NCBI GenBank assembly: GCA_014873095.1
Contig: CP050848.1
Span: forward strand, 248,001-312,000
Direction: 5' to 3'
Source of the DNA: Planctomycetales bacterium ZRK34
GTDB lineage: Bacteria; Planctomycetota; Phycisphaerae; Phycisphaerales; Zrk34
Length of the DNA stretch: 64,000 bases
Position 1 is the stretch's first letter. Every line of letters begins with the position of its first letter. Positions 19,734 through 28,532 of the stretch are shown here, in pieces. The position numbers and the translations under genes are program-made. The notes beneath the pieces were generated by a model. The model was given only the letters and a program-made list of their open reading frames with translations, was not told the DNA's origin and did no database searches.

Positions 19734-22700
19734 TTACTTGAGCGTGCTGAGGAAGGCAACCAGATCACGAATCTCGTCGTCGGAAATCAGCAACTGCATC
19801 GGGGGCATCGGCGAGATCGGCGACTGCTTGTACGACTCGGCGATCTTCGCGTTCGGGTCGATCAGGGATTCGAGGATGTAGGCCCGATCGGTGCGTTTGG
19901 CGATGTCGGAAAGATCGGGGCCGACGTCGCCGCCTTCGTTGGCGACCTTGTGACAACGAACGCAGCCGACCAGTTCGTTCTTGAAGAAGATGGCGCGTCC
20001 GCGTGCGGGATCGCCGCCTTGATCCAGCGGCTTGCCAGACCTCGCTGCGCCGGCGATCGCCCCGCTCTGACGAGCCTCGGCATCCGCGGCCACGCGCCGG
20101 ATCACACGCTGCAGCGGTTCGGTCGGCAGTTCGTGAACCATCACCAGGCTCACGTCGTCATACCACACGGTCCCCGTCGACTTACCCCACCCGCCGAAGA
20201 GGCAGTTGATGCTGAAGCGGGTGCGGCTGTCGTTTCGGAACTCACGTTGCACGCGGGTCCAATCCTGCGAGCCGCTGATCGCGTCGGTCACGCCATCCTT
20301 CAGGCCGTGCACATTGAACAGCCCGCCGCGGGCGCCTTTGACGCTGTCGGTCTTCACCCACCCGCTGAGTCGGTACAGGGCGCCGGGTGTAACGGGCACA
20401 TCGACAAACCAACTCGTATCCGACCCTACGCTCGACGATATTTTCAGGCAGTGGTCGCCTGTGCGGCCGGCCTCGACGATCGCGTGATCGGCCGGGCCGT
20501 TGTAGTTGCGGACTTTCCAAGCAACGGGCTGACCGTTTTGAATCTCTTCAAAGGATGCGTTCGGCATGAGGTTGGGCCCGACTTTGGGTTGATCGTCGTG
20601 CGGAGCCGCCTTGCGAGCAGAGTCGGCAGCGGCGAGGAAGCCGGCGCTGTGTCGCGCCCCGGCGATCGTGGCGGCATCGGGCAACCAGGCGTCCTGAAAA
20701 TTCCGCGACTCGGCGATCATGCCGAAGATCGACGCCCCGGCGATAGTCGACGACGGACATTCCGACAGGGCCAACAGTGCGGCCAGGCGCACCTGCGCAT
20801 CGTCGTCATTCAGCGAACCGGCTTTGAGAATTGCATCGACCGTGGCGGCAGACGATGGCAATACCTGCAGCGCGTTGCGGCGCACACCGGGAGACGGATG
20901 ACGCAGCGCCCCGAAGGCGACGGCGAGCACCATCGGATGGGCCTCGTCGATCAGGTGCAGGCCGTGCAACGTCCACAGGGCGTGTATCGCCCCGGTGTTA
21001 AGGCCGACTTCGTCGACGCTGGTATCCTGCACCAGCGAAATCAGCGACGAGGCGACATCCGGCAAACCGCGCTGAACAAGCAAACGCTGAGCGTGCAGAC
21101 GCCAGAGCATGTTCGTGTCGACCAGCGTGTTGACCAGTTGCTGCGGCGTGCTGCGTGTCAGGTCATGGGGCTTGTACTGCGGGGCATCCTTGTAAACAAC
21201 GCGGTAGACGCGGCCGTGTCGCTTGTCACGAAGGTCATTGATGTAAGCGTTGCCGGGGCCGGTCTCGCGGCCCTTGGGGGTGGGGTTGTGCTGAACGATG
21301 TAGTTGTACCAGTCGAGAAACCACACGGCCCCATCGGGGCCAACCTCGGCGATGATCGGCGCGAACCACTCATCATCACCAACGACAAGATTGAACGGGT
21401 TGTGTGACGAGACCGCCGTGCCATGGCGCATCAGGCGAAAGACGCCGAGCAGGTGGCCGGTCGGACCATTCACGAAGGCGGTCGAGTTCCAATACGCGCG
21501 TGGATAGGCGCGGGCGGTATAGATCGAATGACTGGCGCCGGAGGTGTATCCCCCGTGCACGTCGACCTGGCGGACCTTGTCGGTGATCGGAAGAAAGCGG
21601 GATGAATCCGCGATCGGGCGCAGCGCCGCAGCTTTGAAGTCTGCGACGCGCTGGTAATAGCGATTGGCGATGGGCAGGTGATTTGAGGGATTGTTGTTGG
21701 CCGTGGAGGCGAAGATGAGTCCGTCTTCGCTCTGGCCGAGCCCCCAGGTGTTGTTGTTGGTCGCGCGGAGGTATTCGAGCTTTGAGCCGTCGGGCTTGAA
21801 GCGGTAGATGCCCATGGAGAATTTGTGATGCTCACCGCCGACGACGCCGTTGAACCCCGCGTAACCGACTGTACCGTAGATCCAGTTGTCCAGTCCGTAG
21901 CGGAGGTTGCTCGGGCCGGCGTGCGTGTCGTGTTTGGACCAGCCGGTAAAAAGCACCCGGCGGACATCGGCTACATCGTCGTTATCGATATCCTGAAAAT
22001 ACAGCGTGTCCGGCGCCTGCAACACGATGAGCCCGCCATTGGCGAAGCACATGCTGGTCGGAATGTTGAGCCCCTCGGCAAAGACGGTGAACTTGTCGGC
22101 TATGCCATCGTGATCAGTGTCTTCACAGATCGTGATGCGGTCGCGACCTTCATCGGGAGCGATGCGGTTGGGATAATCGATCGTCTCGGCAACCCAGAGT
22201 CGCCCGCGGTCGTCCCACGCCATGCACACGGGCTTTTTGATCTGCGGATCACAGGCGAACAGCTTCAGGTCAAAACCAGCCGGCGTGATCGCGTGTTTCA
22301 TCGACTCGGCGGGGCTCAGCGGTTTGGGCATCAGGTTCCACACGCCCGTGCCGCTGCGGTCACCACCTGGCGGGTAGTACGGCACCTTGTCGGTCTTCAC
22401 ATATTCAAACGGCTCGAGCACGGGCCGCCTGGTGATCGTCGCCGCCGGGCTATCATCACCGCAGGCCCAGCGGATGCCGCGCTCCAGCAGTTCGCGGAAG
22501 CCGGGATTGGTGAACGTGCGCTGGTCATGCCCCCAGGCGGTGTAAAACACGCGTCCCTTGCCGTGTGTTCTGACCCACGTGTACGGCTCGCCGTCGCGCT
22601 CGCTGAGCACAGTCCGATGCTGGGGATTATGCAGCGTATGGATGTAGGTTTCATCCCAGCTTTCAAAACCGGCGAAGTCTCGCATGACCGGGTGATCGGG

Positions 22701-23147
22701 AGCGATGATTTTCGTGCGGAAGGTTCCGGTTTCGTGGCTCTTGAATTGGCCGCCGATCAGCGCGACAATTTTCGGATTGTTGCGGAAGCAGTACGAGGCG
22801 CAGTGAACCGGCACGAAGCCGCCCCCCCCGGCGACGTAATCCAACAGCGCCCGCGCGTGATCGTCACTGATTGTGTCGATGTTGGCGTAAAGCAGCAGTG
22901 CGTCGTAGCGCGCCAGACTGACGGCGTTCAGGTCGTCGATGTCATCGGTGTAAACCAGATCGATGCCGCGGTGCAGCAGGTACGGCGCGATGTCGACCAG
23001 TCGCTGGGCGGGGCGGTGATGACCACCGTCGCCGAGCATCAACACATGCAGGCGCCCCGAATCAGACCCGCCGGCTGCAAACGTGGCGGGTCCACCAACG
23101 CTCACAACGAGCGAGACGATCAGCATCGACCAGCAGCGTGACAACAT
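19734..23147 (-). CDS. ThuA domain, PVC-type beta-propeller and cytochrome c fusion protein
   Basis: The 1137-residue product starts best at MLSRCWSMLIVSLVVSVGG, a signal peptide; an in-frame ATG at 23174 adds nine residues. Domains in order are ThuA-like (about 25-240, VLMLGDGGHHRPAQR, FYTAWGHDQRTF), a PVC-type propeller (about 275-640, RGRLWVAETIDYPNR, CEDTDHDGIADKF), HEAT-like repeats (about 670-830), a carbohydrate-binding-like sandwich (about 855-1000, NLMPNASFEEIQNGQPVAW) and cytochrome c with C1062-V-R-C-H1066. It begins the minus-strand operon that continues with the FG-GAP/PVC and oxidoreductase genes. The likely role is periplasmic oxidation of a sugar-like substrate; this is inferred from domains. 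Confidence 0.88.
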   Translation of the reverse strand: MLSRCWSMLIVSLVVSVGGPATFAAGGSDSGRLHVLMLGDGGHHRPAQRLVDIAPYLLHRGIDLVYTDDIDDLNAVSLARYDALLLYANIDTISDDHARALLDYVAGGGGFVPVHCASYCFRNNPKIVALIGGQFKSHETGTFRTKIIAPDHPVMRDFAGFESWDETYIHTLHNPQHRTVLSERDGEPYTWVRTHGKGRVFYTAWGHDQRTFTNPGFRELLERGIRWACGDDSPAATITRRPVLEPFEYVKTDKVPYYPPGGDRSGTGVWNLMPKPLSPAESMKHAITPAGFDLKLFACDPQIKKPVCMAWDDRGRLWVAETIDYPNRIAPDEGRDRITICEDTDHDGIADKFTVFAEGLNIPTSMCFANGGLIVLQAPDTLYFQDIDNDDVADVRRVLFTGWSKHDTHAGPSNLRYGLDNWIYGTVGYAGFNGVVGGEHHKFSMGIYRFKPDGSKLEYLRATNNNTWGLGQSEDGLIFASTANNNPSNHLPIANRYYQRVADFKAAALRPIADSSRFLPITDKVRQVDVHGGYTSGASHSIYTARAYPRAYWNSTAFVNGPTGHLLGVFRLMRHGTAVSSHNPFNLVVGDDEWFAPIIAEVGPDGAVWFLDWYNYIVQHNPTPKGRETGPGNAYINDLRDKRHGRVYRVVYKDAPQYKPHDLTRSTPQQLVNTLVDTNMLWRLHAQRLLVQRGLPDVASSLISLVQDTSVDEVGLNTGAIHALWTLHGLHLIDEAHPMVLAVAFGALRHPSPGVRRNALQVLPSSAATVDAILKAGSLNDDDAQVRLAALLALSECPSSTIAGASIFGMIAESRNFQDAWLPDAATIAGARHSAGFLAAADSARKAAPHDDQPKVGPNLMPNASFEEIQNGQPVAWKVRNYNGPADHAIVEAGRTGDHCLKISSSVGSDTSWFVDVPVTPGALYRLSGWVKTDSVKGARGGLFNVHGLKDGVTDAISGSQDWTRVQREFRNDSRTRFSINCLFGGWGKSTGTVWYDDVSLVMVHELPTEPLQRVIRRVAADAEARQSGAIAGAARSGKPLDQGGDPARGRAIFFKNELVGCVRCHKVANEGGDVGPDLSDIAKRTDRAYILESLIDPNAKIAESYKQSPISPMPPMQLLISDDEIRDLVAFLSTLK

Positions 23148-23263
23148 GTGCGGGGGCCTCCAGCGGATGGGCAACTGATCGCATCATATCGCCGGGCCCC
23201 GGGGCGTCCATGATGATTTGCGCTGGTTATTTGCGATATTTCACCGACCTGAAAACACAGCAA

Positions 23264-23305
23264 AAACGCCCGTTGCCGCGTGAATCAGCGGCATGACGGG
23301 CGTTT
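23264..23305 (-). terminator. Rho-independent terminator after the DUF4159-like gene
   Basis: On the minus strand a strong stem (AAACGCCCGT... with ACGGGCGTTT plus an inner GCGGC pair, two-base bulge) ends in a UUUUU run. It sits 22 bases after the stop at 23327 and separates this gene from the ThuA-PVC operon. Confidence 0.85.
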
Positions 23306-23326
23306 CGCATTCAGGCATGATGAAAT

Positions 23327-25660
23327 TTACTTGGCGGCCGGCTTCTTTTCAGCGGGCTTCTTCTCGGCCGGTTTGGCGTTGTCAGCTTTTTTCGCCTCGG
23401 GTTTGGCGTCGGCGGACTTCTTCGCTTCGGCGGGCTTTTCAGCCGGCTTTTCTTCGGGTTTGTCCGGCTTGGGCGGATTGTTGCCGTACATGGCGTAGAG
23501 CACGAGGTTGCTCATGATCTTGTGGGCCGAGGGGCTGTCGTAACCGAACACACCCCAGACGGGCTGATCGAGCATCGCCTCGGAGAGGTCTTCGCCGGAG
23601 ATGATCACGCGGGGTTTGTCGTTGATGTTCAACGTGAGCAGGCGCGGCGTGTCGACCTGCCCCATGCGAAGCGTCGCATAGGCGCGGTAGTCGATGTTGG
23701 AGATGTCAAAGCCTTTGATGTTCTTGCCGGTGATCAGATTCGCGGCGGTCGAAACCGGGCGCACGCGCTCGTTGGGGAAGGCCTTGCCGAGCATCTGAAT
23801 CACCGAGTCGGCGAAGTTGCCCGCGCCGCCGGCGTTTTCGAAGAAGAGCACGCCGCCGGCGTTGACGTAGTGCTTGACGGCTTCCTGCTGGGCATCGTTG
23901 AACTCGACCGCCGTGGTGCCGGCCACGTGAACGAACGGCGCCTCGGAAGGATCCGGCAGCTTGGCCAGTTCGACCGACTTGAGCTTCACGTTGGCCTTGC
24001 GGGCGTTGTACATGTAGTTGGACTGGATTTCCCACGCGAGGGGTTCGGGGTTCCAGTTGCCGTCGTAGCTGGCGCGGACGACGGTGACATCCGGCCCGCC
24101 GCGGTCTTTTTCACGGGCCAGGTAGTGCTGATCGAGGCGATTGCGGAGGCGGCCCTTTTCGGTGGCGTAGTAATACGCGTTGGTGAAGAACTGCCACGGC
24201 ATCGGGTCGGTGTGGTTGGTCGAGTGCAGCGTCCATGACACATCACGCGGCAGGTGGACCGCGAGGTGGCGAATGCCGTTGTGAATGGACTTGGCGCCGA
24301 GTCGGTTGGACTCCAACCGGAAGACGACGTTCATGAGTTCATCGTCGGGTTTGATCAGTTCCTGATCATAGAGAGGATACAGCTTCTTCATCAGGTCGGT
24401 GACCGACTGTGTGAAGGCGGTCGACGAATCATCGGCGCTGGTGATCAGCATGCCGCCGAGATCGATGAAGCGTTTGATGCGCTGTTCCTGCTCTTCGGAG
24501 AGCGCGAGCGGCTCGTGCGAGGCGAGGTACAGAATCGGCGCGTCCAGCCAGTGCTCAGGGCTGACGCCGATGGGAATCACCTGCCAGTTCATCGACTGCT
24601 CGACCTCATCGCTGACCCACTCGGTCAGACGGGCCAGGTCGTAGGGGCGGTTGTTCCAGTCATAGCCGGGGATTTCAAGCTTGTTGATGAACACCGGCAC
24701 GCGGCCGCGGACGAGAAACAGCAGGCTGAAGGCGGCGTTGGTGCCCGAGCCTTTATTGCTGAGAATCCACTCGGCGCCGGTGCGGTACCAGTCTTTATTG
24801 CCGAGGTACTTGCGGCCGGAGGCGATGCCGACACGCTCGATGCCGTACATGGTGTAGTGCGGGCTGCCGCCGTTGACGTTGACACCGGGTTTGTAGTTTT
24901 TATCCAGCCAGCCCAGGCCCTTGTCGATGACCGCCTGCAGGGGGTGCTTGGCGGCACGGCCGACGCCGCGGAAGTCCTGGCGGTGCAGATAGTCCTGCGT
25001 GATGAAGAGCATGACCAGGCCGGCCGTCGTCATCGAGGTGCGTGATTCACCCTGTGTGTAGGACCAGCCGCCGTCGTCGTTCTGCGTGGCGATGGCGTGT
25101 TTTTCGAAACCGGCCCAGAAATTTCCGCCGACCGGGAGATTCCGCTTGGCCGCTTCCCACATGCCGAGCACGCCGTACTGGGCGGTCGAGTTGTCCCAGT
25201 CTTTGGAGTCCTGCAGGTAGCGGAAGCTGACGCCGCCGGTGTTGACCGGGTGGGCGGCCTGCTGGAGCCAGTAGAGGTCTTCGCGGAGCTTGCCGTGGAA
25301 CATATCCGGCAGGTGCGACCACACATGCGCCCGGCAGGCCACGGCATACAGCCCGACCATCTTCACTTCGTCGGACAAAAAGCGCACCGCCCGGTTGAGC
25401 TTGGGGCTCTGGTAGCTTTCGCCGGCCGTCAACAGCGCGTAGGTGATCAGCGCGGTGGGTCCGCCCCAGTTGCGGCCTTCTCCACCGGCGTCATCAGGCC
25501 CCTTGGGATTATCCCATAAGCCGGCCTTATTCTGCGATCTGTAGAGGATTTTTTTGATATCCTCGATGCCTTTGTCGATTTCGGCATCGGTGATCTCCGC
25601 CCGCAGTACCGGCGGCATCAAGGCAACAATAAAAACAATCGCAAGCCATACTTGACGCAT
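23327..25660 (-). CDS. Exported alpha-toroid plus DUF4159-like protein with K/P/A-rich tail
   Basis: The 777-residue protein begins MRQVWLAIVFIVALMPPVLRA, a signal peptide. Residues about 25-330 carry prenyltransferase/squalene-cyclase-like helical repeats (QNDDGGWSYTQGESRTSMTTAGLVML and HYTMYGIERVG are typical). Residues about 370-715 match the DUF4159-type glutamine-amidotransferase-like fold (HVAGTTAVEFNDAQQEAVKHYVNAGGVLFFENAGG). The last 55 residues are a low-complexity run of lysine, proline, alanine and glutamate (EEKPAEKPAEAKK), possibly a wall- or nucleic-acid-contacting tail. No terpene-cyclase acid motif was seen, so enzymatic cyclisation is not claimed. In planctomycetes such proteins are usually linked to MoxR/DUF58/VWA genes, which are absent here. 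Confidence 0.75.
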   Translation of the reverse strand: MRQVWLAIVFIVALMPPVLRAEITDAEIDKGIEDIKKILYRSQNKAGLWDNPKGPDDAGGEGRNWGGPTALITYALLTAGESYQSPKLNRAVRFLSDEVKMVGLYAVACRAHVWSHLPDMFHGKLREDLYWLQQAAHPVNTGGVSFRYLQDSKDWDNSTAQYGVLGMWEAAKRNLPVGGNFWAGFEKHAIATQNDDGGWSYTQGESRTSMTTAGLVMLFITQDYLHRQDFRGVGRAAKHPLQAVIDKGLGWLDKNYKPGVNVNGGSPHYTMYGIERVGIASGRKYLGNKDWYRTGAEWILSNKGSGTNAAFSLLFLVRGRVPVFINKLEIPGYDWNNRPYDLARLTEWVSDEVEQSMNWQVIPIGVSPEHWLDAPILYLASHEPLALSEEQEQRIKRFIDLGGMLITSADDSSTAFTQSVTDLMKKLYPLYDQELIKPDDELMNVVFRLESNRLGAKSIHNGIRHLAVHLPRDVSWTLHSTNHTDPMPWQFFTNAYYYATEKGRLRNRLDQHYLAREKDRGGPDVTVVRASYDGNWNPEPLAWEIQSNYMYNARKANVKLKSVELAKLPDPSEAPFVHVAGTTAVEFNDAQQEAVKHYVNAGGVLFFENAGGAGNFADSVIQMLGKAFPNERVRPVSTAANLITGKNIKGFDISNIDYRAYATLRMGQVDTPRLLTLNINDKPRVIISGEDLSEAMLDQPVWGVFGYDSPSAHKIMSNLVLYAMYGNNPPKPDKPEEKPAEKPAEAKKSADAKPEAKKADNAKPAEKKPAEKKPAAK

Positions 25661-25873
25661 CGATGGAGCCTCCAGGGTGCAACAGGCCTATTCAGACGCA
25701 TCCCCTCACTCTAAGTTCCATGATAACATAAACCTCGCAAACAATCATGAGGCATTCACCCAAGTTCGCCCCACCGCCGGGGTGCGTGGACCGGCCGACC
25801 GTGATACAGTGATCGCAAATCCACCAGCCCCCCGCCATCGCCCCCAGTTGGCCCTTGCGCCCCGATATCGACC

Positions 25874-26527
25874 ATGTACCGACAACTGCCCAACCTGCTG
25901 ACGATCATGCGGCTTGTGCTGGCGGGTATCTTCTTCGTCGTGCTCAACCTCTACCGCTACGAAGGCCCCGGCGGTGATGTCCAGGCCCTGACGCTCTGGA
26001 TCAGCGGCATCGTCTTCATTCTCGCCGCCATCACCGACATGCTCGACGGCCACCTCGCCCGCCGCTGGCAGGTCGAGTCCCGCTTCGGCCGCATCATGGA
26101 CCCCTTCTGCGACAAGGTCCTCGTCATCGGAGCCTTCATCTACCTGGCCGGTCCGCGATTCATCATCCCCGAAGCCGTCGAAGAGGGCCGCTTTCTGACA
26201 ATGGTCACCGGCATCTACCCCTGGATGGTCGTCGTCATCCTCGCCCGCGAGCTGTTCGTCACCAGCATCCGCGGCGAGCTCGAAGGCCAGGGCGCCGCCT
26301 TCGGGGCCAATCTCTTCGGCAAGCTCAAGATGATCCTCCAGTCGATCACCATCCCCACCGTCCTGTTCATCGTCTGGCTCGACCCCATCGAAAAACCCTG
26401 GACCGCCTGGGTCCGCGACGGCTTCGTCTATGCCACCGTCCTGGCCACCATCCTCAGCGGCCTGCCCTACCTCACCGGCGCCCGCCGCGCCATGAAGGCC
26501 GTCGAACCCATCGAACCCCAATCCTGA
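25874..26527 (+). CDS. pgsA: CDP-diacylglycerol--glycerol-3-phosphate 3-phosphatidyltransferase
   Basis: PgsA makes phosphatidylglycerol phosphate from CDP-diacylglycerol and glycerol 3-phosphate at the inner membrane. The 217-residue protein shows the CDP-alcohol phosphotransferase signature D-G-x2-A-R-x8-G-x3-D-x3-D in DGHLARRWQVESRFGRIMD then PFCDK. At least four membrane segments are visible (LVLAGIFFVVLNLY, ISGIVFILAAITDML, FLTMVTGIYPWMVVVILA and the C-terminal FVYATVLATILSGLPYLTG). The N-terminus NLLTIMRLVL is typical of the family. Length matches the usual 180-220. The related PgsA/phosphatidylserine synthase groups cannot be fully separated by eye. Confidence 0.88.
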   Translation: MYRQLPNLLTIMRLVLAGIFFVVLNLYRYEGPGGDVQALTLWISGIVFILAAITDMLDGHLARRWQVESRFGRIMDPFCDKVLVIGAFIYLAGPRFIIPEAVEEGRFLTMVTGIYPWMVVVILARELFVTSIRGELEGQGAAFGANLFGKLKMILQSITIPTVLFIVWLDPIEKPWTAWVRDGFVYATVLATILSGLPYLTGARRAMKAVEPIEPQS

Positions 26528-27190
26528 CCCCTCCCCGGCTCCGCCCCCCAAGCCCGATGACGAGGCGAAGCCGAGTCGTCGGGGTCCGCCTTCTCCCCGC
26601 GCGCACAACCCACACAAAAACCCACAAACTCACCCTTCTCGTTCCCCCGCACTTCACCCCCCATTTCCACCCCAAAATCCCCGCCACCCACCGCCCCGCG
26701 ACGCGCTGATGCGCACACCACGACAAATCAACCACCAACATGCGCACCAGCGAGGCAAAAATCGACCCGTTTTAAGCGTTTTCACCCCGTTTATTGCCAT
26801 TCCGCGCGCACCACGGAGGTACGCCGCGACACCCCCGTGCGCGCCCCCGCCTTTCCACCCCCGCCAACGCCCCCGCGCGCACATTCCCGTCGCCCCCAAA
26901 AAGGCGAATTCATTGAAAACCAAATTCCCCGCGACACCCCCATGCGCACATTCACGTCACCCTCCGCCCCCATATAGCCGCCCCCTCCGGGGCCGATCTC
27001 CGCGATCAGGGTCGGTGCCCTGACCTCGATACCGAAACTCAACGCCGTCCAGAGGCCTGCTCATCAAATCACAAACCCCTTGCCCCATCCCTCCCAACAT
27101 CGGACAATACCCCCGTGTCCAAACTCCGGCCCCCATTCCGTCATCGTCACCAAATGCTGCGCTTCAAAATTGAATCCGCTCGAGAGGCGA
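26528..27190. other. Gene-free C-rich intergenic block
   Basis: No plausible gene was seen in about 660 bases. From roughly 26535 to 27000 the plus strand is strikingly C-rich and G-poor, with recurring pieces such as CCGCGACACCCCC(G/A)TGCGC (near 26826 and 26928), CGCGCGCACATTCCCGTCG (near 26873) and ATGCGCACA. The minus strand therefore has many runs of 3-5 G. This is compositionally unlike the flanking genes. The long open frames across it lack coding character. Confidence 0.6.
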
Positions 27191-27219
27191 GGTGATATAT
27201 GTGCTACTCCCCTATTCTT
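27191..27219. repeat. 29-base dispersed repeat, copy 1
   Basis: The sequence starting GGTGATATATGTGCTACT is repeated at 30828-30856 with one mismatch in 29 bases. The two copies bracket the whole IS/REP island in the same orientation and may mark an old recombination or insertion boundary. Confidence 0.75.
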
Positions 27220-27225
27220 TATTAT

Positions 27226-27393
27226 GTGAACCAGCCGCAGACGGGCGCGGAGTTGGAAGCCCTGCGTCGCAGCGTCAACCGCGGCAGCCCGTACGGGGGA
27301 CCGTCATGGATTCAACGCACTGCGCAACAATTGAATCCCCAAAGCACCCTGCGACCCCGCGGACGCCCGAAAAAGAACGAAAAAGGTTCCTGA
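27226..27393 (+). pseudogene. 3' remnant of a REP-associated tyrosine transposase (RAYT)
   Basis: The frame around VNQPQTGAELEALRRSVNRGSPYGGPSWIQ and STLRPRGRPKKNEKGS matches what I know as the C-terminus of IS200/RAYT-like transposases of planctomycetes and proteobacteria. The rest, including the HUH and catalytic tyrosine region, is missing; the sequence before 27226 is unrelated. The stop codon TGA (27391-27393) lies inside a REP-like palindrome (AAAAAGGTTCCTGACA...), the kind of repeat such proteins mobilise. An IS4-type element has inserted directly after it. The function is lost; only the tail remains. Confidence 0.65.
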
Positions 27394-27395
27394 CA
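27387..27395. repeat. Left 9-base target duplication of IS copy 1 (half REP palindrome)
   Basis: TTCCTGACA occurs here and again at 28419-28427, directly flanking the IS. AAAAAGG before it and CCTTTTC after the right copy are the arms of one palindrome, so the element lies in its loop. Confidence 0.85.
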
Positions 27396-28418
27396 TGCCC
27401 TGTAGAAAAGCTCTGATGTTCGGCGCGTGTTCGGTTGCGCGGTTGGGTCCAAGGCGTTAGATGATGAACGATGAGCCTGACATCCAAGTCGCCACGGAGG
27501 GTGACGGCGATGGCCCTGGGGGTCGGCCGGCGGGTGCTGCCGCGCTACGGTCACCGGTTCTCGCGTCACGACTTCACGCTGCCGCAGTTGTTCGCCGTCC
27601 TCGTACTGCGGCAGTTCACACGCAACGACTATCGCGGCATCGTCGCCATGCTCATCGACTGGCCGACGCTGTGCAGCGACATGCAGCTTGCGAAGGTGCC
27701 GCACTTCACCACGCTGCAGAAGGCCGAGCGACGGCTTCTGCGCGACGCGCTGATCCGCCGCATGCTCGCGCAGACCGTGGCGCTGTTGCATCGTCATCCG
27801 GACACATCGCTGGAGACTTCGCCGCTGATCGCCGAAGCGATCGACACTGCCGCTGCCGACTCGACGGGCTTCGAACTCGACGGCGCCAGCCGATACTTTG
27901 TGCGAAGAAAAGCGCGATCGCCGGGTTTGTATCAAACCACGACCTATCGCCGATTCGCCAAACTCGGCGTCGTGGCCGATTGCGACAACCACCTGATCCT
28001 CGGCACCCACGCCACGATGGGCCCGCGCCCCGATGTCGATCAACTGCTGCCGCTGATGGGCGGCATGTGCGTCAACGCCGTGCCGCAACGGCTGATCGCC
28101 GACGCCGGCTACGACTCCGAACCCAACCACATCCTGCTGCGCGAATACCTGAACATCACCTCGCTGATCCCCGCCACCGCCGGTCGTCCGACGCTCAAAC
28201 TGCCGACCGGCAAATGGCGTTACCTCATGGCCACCGCCTTCGACGACGAGACCTACGGCCAGCGCTGGCAGGTCGAGACCGTGATGTTCATGCTCAAGCG
28301 CCACTTTGGCTCCGCCCTGACATCACGAAAGTATCAAACCCGCCGCCGCGAAATGAACCTCCGCGCCGTCACCCACAACCTGATGATCCTCAGATTTGCA
28401 GAGCTTTTCTACAGGGCA
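27396..28418 (+). mobile_element. IS4-type insertion sequence, copy 1 (1023 bp)
   Basis: The element is bounded by perfect 20-base terminal inverted repeats TGCCCTGTAGAAAAGCTCTG (27396-27415, and reversed at 28399-28418) and by a 9-base direct duplication TTCCTGACA. It carries one transposase gene. A second copy of identical length lies inverted at 29634-30656. The target-duplication length fits the IS4 group (often 9-12 bases). Confidence 0.9.
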
Positions 28419-28442
28419 TTCCTGACACCTTTTCTTGCTTGA
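27471..28442 (+). CDS. IS4-superfamily DDE transposase, copy 1
   Basis: The 323-residue protein carries D130 (AADSTGFELDG), D211 (LIADAGYDSEPNH) and the C-terminal signature Y262-x2-R265-x3-E269-x6-K276 (YGQRWQVETVMFMLK), the YREK pattern of IS4-type transposases. It cuts and joins the element's ends. The gene has no stop within the element: the last residues (AFLTPFLA) and the stop at 28440-28442 are encoded by the REP-like sequence flanking the right end. Six residues differ from copy 2 (for example S69/G, L73/F, A181/V). The gene appears intact and could be active. Confidence 0.9.
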   Translation: MSLTSKSPRRVTAMALGVGRRVLPRYGHRFSRHDFTLPQLFAVLVLRQFTRNDYRGIVAMLIDWPTLCSDMQLAKVPHFTTLQKAERRLLRDALIRRMLAQTVALLHRHPDTSLETSPLIAEAIDTAAADSTGFELDGASRYFVRRKARSPGLYQTTTYRRFAKLGVVADCDNHLILGTHATMGPRPDVDQLLPLMGGMCVNAVPQRLIADAGYDSEPNHILLREYLNITSLIPATAGRPTLKLPTGKWRYLMATAFDDETYGQRWQVETVMFMLKRHFGSALTSRKYQTRRREMNLRAVTHNLMILRFAELFYRAFLTPFLA

Positions 28443-28490
28443 CACCTTTTCTTGCTGCCTGACACCTTTTCTTTCCCACCTTTTCTTTCC
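28419..28490. repeat. REP-like repeat array, left of the cargo gene
   Basis: Units of the type CCTGACACCTTTTCTTGC recur: TTCCTGACACCTTTTCTTGC, TTGACACCTTTTCTTGC, CCTGACACCTTTTCTTTC, CCACCTTTTCTTTCC. The first about 41 bases are found in inverted orientation at 29593-29633. The palindrome AAAAGGTTCCTGACACCTTTT is the likely REP unit of the RAYT remnant upstream. Confidence 0.8.
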
Positions 28491-28532
28491 TTCAACCCTA
28501 CTCACCTGCCGCCCTGATTCAGAACCATTACG

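Noticed and set aside
27461..28462. Long alternative frame of 333 residues over the transposase
   Set aside because: It is the +2 frame of the transposase gene, rich in Arg/Ala/His with no motif; both IS copies show it only because the DNA is the same.
28419..28490. CRISPR array at the REP repeats
   Set aside because: Units are 15-18 bases, directly adjoining and without unique spacers, and they match a RAYT-type REP palindrome.
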